Source of the DNA: an uncultured Christensenella sp.
GTDB lineage: Bacteria > Bacillota > Clostridia > Christensenellales > Borkfalkiaceae
Direction: 5' to 3'
Assembly: GCA_910587015.1 (NCBI GenBank)
Contig: CAJUME010000005.1
Span: 62,001-126,000 of the forward strand
DNA: 64,000 bases
The notes under the pieces were generated by a model. It was not told the DNA's origin. It worked only from the letters and a program-made list of their open reading frames with translations, and made no database searches. This document shows, one piece after another, positions 58,327 through 64,000 of this stretch; position 1 is the first letter of the stretch; each line of letters begins with the position of its first letter. The translations under genes and the position numbers were made by a program.

Positions 58327-59375
58327 AAGGTTGCCGCGCACTCCTTCAAAAGCCTTGTGTAGTCCGACAGAGAAAGCTTGATTTCCGCGCTTATTCCCTC
58401 GCTTTGCGGAACGATTAAGGAAAGTCTTCCGTCATCGTTCTTTTTATCGTACACGGCAAACGCCGCCGCCGCCTCAATATTCTCGTATACGGGTATTTTT
58501 TTAAGCACGCACAGTATCAGCTTTTTCAGCTCCTGCGCGTATTGCCCCCCGCATATGCCAGACTTTTGGGCGATATACAGCTCGTAAAACATTCCGATAA
58601 GCACAAATTCGCCGTGCGATTTTTTGCGGTAGAAAAGCTCTAACGCATGCCCCGTGGTATGCCCGAGGTTTAAAGCTTTTCTTGCTCCGTTCAGGTCGCG
58701 CTCGTCCTCGCAGACGACCCTTGCCTTGTGCGCAATGCAGTCGTAAGTGATTTCTTCAAGAAAATTCAAGTCGGTAAGCCGCGCTGAATTTGCTTTAAGC
58801 TTTGCAAATATTTCGCTGTTCAGCGCGCCGTATTTTATAATTTCGCCAAGACCGCAACGGATTTCTCTGTCGGTCAGCGTTTTTAAAAACATCGGGTCGG
58901 CTATTACCTCCTCGGGCTGGTAAAACGTACCTATAACGTTTTTTACCCCGCCCATATCGACTGCGGTTTTTCCGCCGACGGAGCTGTCCACCTGCGACAA
59001 AAGCGTTGTGGGAATTTGCACAAGGCGCACGCCGCGCATATACAGCGAGGCGGCAAGCCCCGCAATGTCGCCTATAACTCCGCCGCCGAACGCAACGACG
59101 GTGCAATTGCGCTTCATGCCCGCGCTAAGCATATCCTTTAAAATGGCGATAAGATTGTTGTAGGTTTTACTGCCCTCGCCCGCGGGGAGAATTGTTACTG
59201 GGAAATTGTCACCGAAGGTCTGCCACATTAAATGGCGGTAGATTGCGAAAACGTTGCTGTCGGTTACAACGTAAATCTGCCTTTTTGCAAGGTCGGGGGC
59301 AAAGGCGTTAAATGCGCCCGCGCCGCAATGTATCACACTTTTTGCCGACGCCGCGCAAAGCGTTAAATCTTTCAT
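58323..59375 (-). CDS. aroB: 3-dehydroquinate synthase
   Basis: AroB converts DAHP to dehydroquinate with NAD+ and a divalent metal. The 350-residue protein has the NAD-binding VAFGGGVIGDIAGLAASLYM, PTTLLSQVDSSVGGKTAVD and the metal ligands in GLGEIIKYG (Glu), LNLGHTTGHALE and KSHGEFVLIGM (His). Length is normal. It follows aroC by 4 nt and overlaps aroE by 4 nt. No DAHP synthase is visible in the window, so entry to the pathway is encoded elsewhere. Confidence 0.96.
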   Translation of the reverse strand: MKDLTLCAASAKSVIHCGAGAFNAFAPDLAKRQIYVVTDSNVFAIYRHLMWQTFGDNFPVTILPAGEGSKTYNNLIAILKDMLSAGMKRNCTVVAFGGGVIGDIAGLAASLYMRGVRLVQIPTTLLSQVDSSVGGKTAVDMGGVKNVIGTFYQPEEVIADPMFLKTLTDREIRCGLGEIIKYGALNSEIFAKLKANSARLTDLNFLEEITYDCIAHKARVVCEDERDLNGARKALNLGHTTGHALELFYRKKSHGEFVLIGMFYELYIAQKSGICGGQYAQELKKLILCVLKKIPVYENIEAAAAFAVYDKKNDDGRLSLIVPQSEGISAEIKLSLSDYTRLLKECAATL

Positions 59376-59379
59376 ATAA

Positions 59380-60504
59380 TCACCCGAGTAAATTATAGCG
59401 GCTTACCGCCTCGTCCATGGTATCGCCGCCCAGCCGAGAGGAAACCACCTCTGCAAGGGCGAACGCGGCAACGCTTTCAAGAATTATTTCCGCCGCGCAG
59501 ATTGCGCAGACATCGCTGCGCTCCCCCGCCGCTTTTGCGGGCTGTTTGGTTGCCGTATCAACAGTTTTAAGCCCGCGCATAAGCGTGGGAATGGGCTTGA
59601 CTGCGGCGCGGAGAACTATCTCCTCCCCGTTGGACATGCCGCCCTCTATGCCGCCCGCGTTGTTGGTTTTGCGGCAATATTTTCCGTCATAAAAAATTTC
59701 ATCGTGCACGCTGCTGCCCGCAAGCGCGGCGGCGGAAAAGCCGAGCCCGACCTCTACGCCCTTGACTGCCTGCACGCTCATAAGCGCGGAGCATAAAATT
59801 GCGTCGAGCTTGGTTGAATACTGCATACAGCTGCCGAAGCCGCTTTTCAGTCCCTTTATGCGCACCTCTACAACGCCGCCCGCGGTATCGCCCTTTGCTT
59901 TAAGCTCGTCCACAAGCGCAACAGCCCTATCCTGCAAGGCGTTATCAAGCATAAACAGCGGCTGACCCTTTGCCGCGGAAAGCTGTTCGAATTCATAATG
60001 CTTATTATCGCAAATTCCGCAAACGCTTTTGACGTAGCCGCAAACCTCTATGCCAAGCCTGCGCAGATACTGCCGCGCAATAGTGCCCGCGGCGACCCTT
60101 GCCGCGGTTTCGCGCGCGCTGGCGCGTTCGAGAATGTTGCGGGCATCGTCCGTGCCGTATTTTAGCATACCCGTTAAATCCGCATGCCCCGGCCGTACCC
60201 TTGTAAGAGCCTTTTGCGTAACGTCGCAGCCCTCGGGAGCCATATAAGCGCGCCAGTTTTCGTAATCTTTATTTTTTATCAAAAAAGCAAGCGGACTGCC
60301 AAGCGTTTGCAGATTGCGTACGCCGCTTAAAATTTCGACCGTATCACGCTCGATTTTCTGCCGTCCGCCGCGCCCGTAGCCGCTTTGCCTTAAAGCAAGA
60401 TACGCGTTGATTTCGTCTATGTCTATTTTAAGCTTGGAGGGCAAGCCCTCTATTATACCCACAAGCGCCTTGCCGTGGGATTCGCCCGCTGAAATGAACT
60501 TCAT
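59380..60504 (-). CDS. aroC: Chorismate synthase
   Basis: AroC makes chorismate from EPSP, using reduced FMN. The 374-residue protein carries the conserved SAGESHGKALVGIIEGLP (with catalytic His), RQSGYGRGGRQKIERDTVEIL, TRVRPGHADLTGMLKYG and ERASARETAARVAAG motifs. The EPSP synthase gene (aroA) is not in the window. Its ATG overlaps the stop of the MBL-fold gene by 4 nt. Confidence 0.96.
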   Translation of the reverse strand: MKFISAGESHGKALVGIIEGLPSKLKIDIDEINAYLALRQSGYGRGGRQKIERDTVEILSGVRNLQTLGSPLAFLIKNKDYENWRAYMAPEGCDVTQKALTRVRPGHADLTGMLKYGTDDARNILERASARETAARVAAGTIARQYLRRLGIEVCGYVKSVCGICDNKHYEFEQLSAAKGQPLFMLDNALQDRAVALVDELKAKGDTAGGVVEVRIKGLKSGFGSCMQYSTKLDAILCSALMSVQAVKGVEVGLGFSAAALAGSSVHDEIFYDGKYCRKTNNAGGIEGGMSNGEEIVLRAAVKPIPTLMRGLKTVDTATKQPAKAAGERSDVCAICAAEIILESVAAFALAEVVSSRLGGDTMDEAVSRYNLLG

Positions 60505-61517
60505 TTTTTCTCCTTGAAAACCGTACAGCTGCCGTTGCCGACCTCAACGGTCAGCGTGCCGCAGTCCTGCGTAGTATAAACCTTGTCGCCCGTATATTTC
60601 TGTACGCCCGCAAGCGCTTCTGCCGAGGGACAGCCCTTGCCGTTTTCACCTACTGAAATTATTGCCGTTTCGGGCTTTAATAAATCGTACAAAAGCGTGC
60701 TTGCCGACCTTGCGGAGCCGTTTGCGCCCATTTTAAGTATTTTGCAGCTGTCAAAGCTGATTTTACGTCCGTTTATCTCAAAATAATCGTTCAGTCTGTA
60801 TTCGGAATACAGCTTGTCCGCCTTAACCGAGGTTATATCGCCCGCAAGAAAGAAGCCCGCGCCCGCATATTCCAGCCAGATTACCGCGGAGGAATTATCC
60901 ACGTTATCCTCGGTGGGGCTTTTGTTCAGCTCGGCGTATTCCCCGCCGCTTAAAGAGCTTGCCGAAGGCGACAGAAAGCAGAGCGTGTAATCTGCCGTGA
61001 AAGCAATCTCCCCGTAGCCGCAGACCTCGGTTTTGACGCCGTCTGCCTTTTTCAGCTCCTCGCAAAAGCTTTTATATCCGCTGTTTATTCTTGTAAGCGA
61101 ACAATCGGGCGCAAAAACCTTGTTCACGCGCTTATACTTTAAAATTTCGCCTATCCCGCCGCAACGCTTTGCAGAAACCGAGGAGCAGACAAGATAGTCG
61201 ATTGTATCAACGCCGCGCACGTTTAACAGCTTTAAAATTTTAAGCTGATGAGTACGGCTGCCGTCGCCCGCGTCTATCAGCGCGGTTTTACCGTCGGGCA
61301 GTTCGATAAGGGTGCTGTCGCCGTAGCCGACGTCGATAAAGCTTATACGAAGCGTGCCCGCCGCGTTTTTATCGTGCGCAAAGCCGATATAGGCGGACAG
61401 ATACTTTACGGGAATAAACACGTTTGTAATAATAATTGCCACGGCGGCAATACATGCAACCGCCGTGGCTACAATGGTTATTAAATGCGATTTTTTAAGC
61501 TTACTTTTCCCTTTCAT
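60501..61517 (-). CDS. Membrane-anchored MBL-fold protein that has lost its metal ligands
   Basis: The 338-residue protein begins with a basic stretch and one transmembrane helix (LITIVATAVACIAAVAIIIT), so the main domain is probably extracellular. That domain resembles the ComEC/Rec2-type metallo-beta-lactamase fold: LRISFIDVGYGDSTLIELPD, TALIDAGDG, and FFLAGDITSVKADKL. The HxHxDH metal motif is replaced: the aligned LVCSSVSAKRCGGIGE (from about residue 109) has Ser, Ser, Lys and Arg where His, His, Asp and His are expected. The later HHGS position reads ANGSA, and the last His position lies in GENGKGCPS. Zinc binding and hydrolysis therefore look impossible. It is tightly coupled to aroC and lies between lysC and the aro genes. 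Function unknown. Confidence 0.8.
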   Translation of the reverse strand: MKGKSKLKKSHLITIVATAVACIAAVAIIITNVFIPVKYLSAYIGFAHDKNAAGTLRISFIDVGYGDSTLIELPDGKTALIDAGDGSRTHQLKILKLLNVRGVDTIDYLVCSSVSAKRCGGIGEILKYKRVNKVFAPDCSLTRINSGYKSFCEELKKADGVKTEVCGYGEIAFTADYTLCFLSPSASSLSGGEYAELNKSPTEDNVDNSSAVIWLEYAGAGFFLAGDITSVKADKLYSEYRLNDYFEINGRKISFDSCKILKMGANGSARSASTLLYDLLKPETAIISVGENGKGCPSAEALAGVQKYTGDKVYTTQDCGTLTVEVGNGSCTVFKEKK

Positions 61518-61537
61518 CAGTACAACCGTAACTGCCT

Positions 61538-62854
61538 TCAGCCGAAAAATTCCTTATATATGGCCCTTATGCATTTTTCGTAGGACTGATTATCCACACC
61601 GACGATAATATTTATTTCGCTTGACCCTTGGTCAATGACCTTCACGTTTATATCTGCGGCGGCTATCGCGCAGAACAGCCTTGCAGAGGTGCCGACCGAG
61701 GACGACATACCGTGCCCGACCGTTGCGATAAGCGCAATGTCCTCGATAACTCTGACGGTATCGGGGTTGACTGCGCTTTTAATTCCGTCAATAAGCTTGT
61801 TAAGCTTGTCGCCGCACAGCCCTTCGCTTTCAACCACAAGCGACATTGTGTCTATACCAGAGGGCACATGCTCTACCGAAACGCCAGCGGACGCGACCAC
61901 GTCAAGCACCTTGCCCATAAAGCCGATTTCGGAGTTCATTAAGGATTTTTCTATAAAAATTATCGAAAAATTCTTTTTGCCCGCCACACCCGTTACGACC
62001 GAGCCGCCGGGCTTATACCGCGAAATTGGTAAAATAGACGTGCCCTCGTCCTCCGGACGGAAGGTGTTTTTTATTTGTATGGGAATGTTTGCGCTGCGCA
62101 CGGGGAAAATGGAATCCGCATGCAGAACGTTCGCGCCCATATAGCTTAGCTCGCGCAGTTCCTTGTAGGAAATGGTTTTAATGCGCTTGGGACTGTCTAC
62201 TATTCTCGGGTCGCACGCAAGGAAGCCCGAAACGTCCGTCCAGTTTTCATAAAGAGAGGCGTTAACCGCCCTTGCGACTATTGCGCCAGAAATATCAGAG
62301 CCGCCGCGGGAGAAGGTTTTTACTCTGCCGTCAACGCCGCGCCCGTAAAAGCCGGGGAAAACTGCGCGGTTGCAGTCTTTAAGCGCGTCAGCCACTGCCT
62401 TATAGGATTTTTCGCCGTCAAGCGCGCCGTTTTCATCAAAGAAAATTACGTCCTTTGCATCGATAAAGCTTGCGCCGAGGACTGCGGACATTATGCGCGC
62501 GCTTAAATATTCCCCGCGGGAGGCGGTGAAATCCTCGCTGCGCTCGCTTTCGATAAGCGCTTCCGTTTCGTCAAGCACGGAATTGATATCGAAAACGATA
62601 TTCAGCTCCCTGACAAGCGAAACAAACCTTGCGCGCACCGCCGCAAACACCGCCTTTACATTGCCGCCGCACATAACCTCGCTGTGGCATTTAAGCAATA
62701 AATCGGTTACCTTTACATCGCCCGAATACCTTTTGCCGGGGGCGGAAACAACGATAAATTTGCGCTGACTGTCCGCGTCTATTATATTTTTTACGTTTTT
62801 TATGACGTTGCCGTCCGCCATGGACGTGCCGCCGAATTTACAAACCTTTGCCAT
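61538..62854 (-). CDS. lysC: Aspartate kinase
   Basis: Aspartate kinase phosphorylates aspartate, the first step to lysine, threonine and methionine. The 438-residue monofunctional enzyme has VCKFGGTSMADG at the start, FTASRGEYLSARIMSAVLGA, TFSRGGSDISGAIVARAV and two C-terminal ACT domains (about residues 300-438; GFMGKVLDVVASAGVSVEHV and ARLFCAIAAADINVKVIDQG) for allosteric control. It lies 20 nt before the MBL-fold gene and 9 nt after the DUF1015 gene. No lysine riboswitch is present in this internal operon position. Confidence 0.95.
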   Translation of the reverse strand: MAKVCKFGGTSMADGNVIKNVKNIIDADSQRKFIVVSAPGKRYSGDVKVTDLLLKCHSEVMCGGNVKAVFAAVRARFVSLVRELNIVFDINSVLDETEALIESERSEDFTASRGEYLSARIMSAVLGASFIDAKDVIFFDENGALDGEKSYKAVADALKDCNRAVFPGFYGRGVDGRVKTFSRGGSDISGAIVARAVNASLYENWTDVSGFLACDPRIVDSPKRIKTISYKELRELSYMGANVLHADSIFPVRSANIPIQIKNTFRPEDEGTSILPISRYKPGGSVVTGVAGKKNFSIIFIEKSLMNSEIGFMGKVLDVVASAGVSVEHVPSGIDTMSLVVESEGLCGDKLNKLIDGIKSAVNPDTVRVIEDIALIATVGHGMSSSVGTSARLFCAIAAADINVKVIDQGSSEINIIVGVDNQSYEKCIRAIYKEFFG

Positions 62855-62863
62855 TTTTTAAAT

Positions 62864-64000
62864 TTATTTTATAAGCTTTGCTTCTATATAAAAGCGTTTT
62901 TCATCGCCCTCTCCCATAGAGAAGGTTTTCCTCGGCAATTCTCCGCCGCAGATAATCGTTTTGAAAAAATCTTCCTTTTTTATTGCGGGCAACAGCACTC
63001 CCGCGCCGCCGCTACAAGTAAGGGCTTTAAGCTCTTGCCCGCCGTGGACGTAATCGACCGTGCCGCCGTGCTCCCGAATAAACTGCGCAATGTAACAATC
63101 AAGCTCCCTTATTCCCTTCGGAATATCGGCGTCGAAGGCAATTTGCCGAGCAACGCCGTTTATTACAGTATACGCTTTTTGCCCACCAGAGGTTTTTAAG
63201 CCCTCTGCAAACAGCATAGGCTTATCGGTTTTGATAAGGCGGTGAATGGGCTCGAAGCGCAATGCGCCGTCGTAGATATTAACAGCCTCTGCAAGCGCGT
63301 ATCTTGCGGGGTGATTTTTAATTTGCTCGGCAGAAAGAGATTTTTTCAGCTCTTCCCAGCATGTTTTTGCGGTTGCGAGCGAATGGTTTCCATCGCCGAC
63401 CGCAAACAGCAGTCTGTTGCCGCTTGAAGCGTTATCGCCGTCAATCAAGGCATAGAGCGCGGATATAACCTCCTTAGGGTTGGTTATGTAAGTGCCCTTG
63501 ACGTGCCCGCCGTTAAAAAGCAAATCGAAGTCGTACAGCACCTCGCCGCGGCGGACGCAATTTAAAACGCTGTCTGACTTGTCGTCATACAAAAGCATTG
63601 CGTGCGGAAGCTCTATTTCCGCATTTTTACGTATTTCCACACGCGGGGGAATTCTTTCTAAAATTGTCGCTTCGGTTGAGCGGATAAGCGACTGCGCGCC
63701 GTTTTTAAAGGAATAGTCCTCCAAATCGACGCTTAAAACTATGCCCGTACGCGTGCCCGAGGCGGTTGTGCGCTCTACAAGAATAAACCCGTCATTAACT
63801 GTCCTGAATACTCCGCCGGAAAGATATTCGCGCATGGCTTTGTTTATGCCGGCTATTCTTTGTTGCGGGTTATCGTTGAGGTAAATTTCGGGAAAGATAA
63901 GCTTGAAAGCCGAAGGACTGCCCTCCGTTGCCGCCTTAACCTTTTCCCAGTATTCCGCATCGCTTGTGTACTGGTCGCACGCGTTAACCGCCCATTTTTG
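62864..64000 (-). CDS. DUF1015 family protein (start lies beyond the right edge)
   Basis: The frame stays open to the window edge, giving at least 379 codons. The edge sequence encodes QKWAVNACDQYTSDAEYWEK and LIFPEIYLNDNPQQRIAGIN, the conserved N-terminal part of DUF1015. Internal features include VERTTASGTRTGIVLSVDLEDYSF, ILERIPPRVEIRKNAEIELPH and LFAVGDGNHSLATAKTCWEEL. Family members are often next to serC/serA genes, and some resemble kinases such as SerK-like free serine kinases, but the activity of this branch is not known to me. Here it precedes lysC in an operon with the aro genes. Confidence 0.88.
   Translation of the reverse strand, partial: QKWAVNACDQYTSDAEYWEKVKAATEGSPSAFKLIFPEIYLNDNPQQRIAGINKAMREYLSGGVFRTVNDGFILVERTTASGTRTGIVLSVDLEDYSFKNGAQSLIRSTEATILERIPPRVEIRKNAEIELPHAMLLYDDKSDSVLNCVRRGEVLYDFDLLFNGGHVKGTYITNPKEVISALYALIDGDNASSGNRLLFAVGDGNHSLATAKTCWEELKKSLSAEQIKNHPARYALAEAVNIYDGALRFEPIHRLIKTDKPMLFAEGLKTSGGQKAYTVINGVARQIAFDADIPKGIRELDCYIAQFIREHGGTVDYVHGGQELKALTCSGGAGVLLPAIKKEDFFKTIICGGELPRKTFSMGEGDEKRFYIEAKLIK

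Noticed and set aside
1..64000. CRISPR arrays, insertion sequences, prophage genes
   Set aside because: No regularly spaced direct repeats, transposases, integrases or phage structural genes were seen on either strand.

Overview
The window reads as chromosomal core sequence from a Gram-positive, spore-forming member of the Clostridia. The evidence is a PolC-type replicative polymerase (partial, left edge), a sporulation sigma-K factor, an Fe-S-type PurF, a large single-chain PurL, the dgt-dnaG-rpoD-trmK-nif3 cluster and an aspartyl-tRNA synthetase of the archaeal type. InlB-repeat and Ig-like lipoproteins and a PL9 pectate lyase suggest a plant-fibre-rich gut habitat. Placement in a Christensenellales-like lineage is only a guess. 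Nearly all genes lie on the minus strand. Promoters are easy to recognise because many have a near-consensus -35 and -10 exactly 17 nt apart.

Layout, left to right. 1-2314: polC (partial), ispG, nrdR. 2368-15719: a purine operon read from right to left, purE-purC-purF-like-purF-purM-purN-lipoprotein-purH-purD-purL. It takes PRPP to IMP and contains two unusual members: a PurF paralogue without the N-terminal catalytic Cys, and an InlB-repeat lipoprotein. 15765-19751: DUF1294 protein, mscL, and an ABC importer led by a TM1266-type regulator with a switch-like structured leader. 19792-25873: small lipoproteins, a PH-domain membrane protein, plsY, der, rluD and lspA. 25924-32373: an orphan mazF, a Na+/Ca2+ exchanger with its own promoter and structured, terminator-bearing leader, then the tyrS-yigZ-recX-birA-nnr operon. 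32381-37546: sigK with a hairpin over its start codon, and a MarR-controlled heterodimeric ABC exporter with a perfect operator. 37611-40884: a ferredoxin and an AT-rich island next to a tRNA-Glu gene, holding an MjaI-like restriction-modification pair and a frameshifted companion gene. 40940-46500: a pectate lyase and an Ig-like lipoprotein behind a long structured leader. 46584-48467: a 188-nt RNA that is probably 6S RNA, aspartyl-tRNA synthetase and a Cys-rich microprotein. 48492-49642: an iron-sulfur flavoprotein and a flavodoxin-family remnant behind a strong promoter and a terminator-like RNA. 49648-55728: the macromolecular synthesis cluster. 55891-64000: an aromatic/aspartate operon, DUF1015-lysC-(MBL-fold pseudoenzyme)-aroC-aroB-aroE-aroQ-aroK-SDR.

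The observations I consider most worth following are regulatory RNAs. These are the TM1266/ABC leader (19613-19716), the exchanger leader (27577-27749) and the sigK start-codon hairpin (33116-33174). Next come two proteins that keep their fold but have lost catalytic residues (PurF-like at 12990-14411, MBL-like at 60501-61517), and the island at 37859-40588. All functional names rest on reading the sequence by eye; no database search was run.
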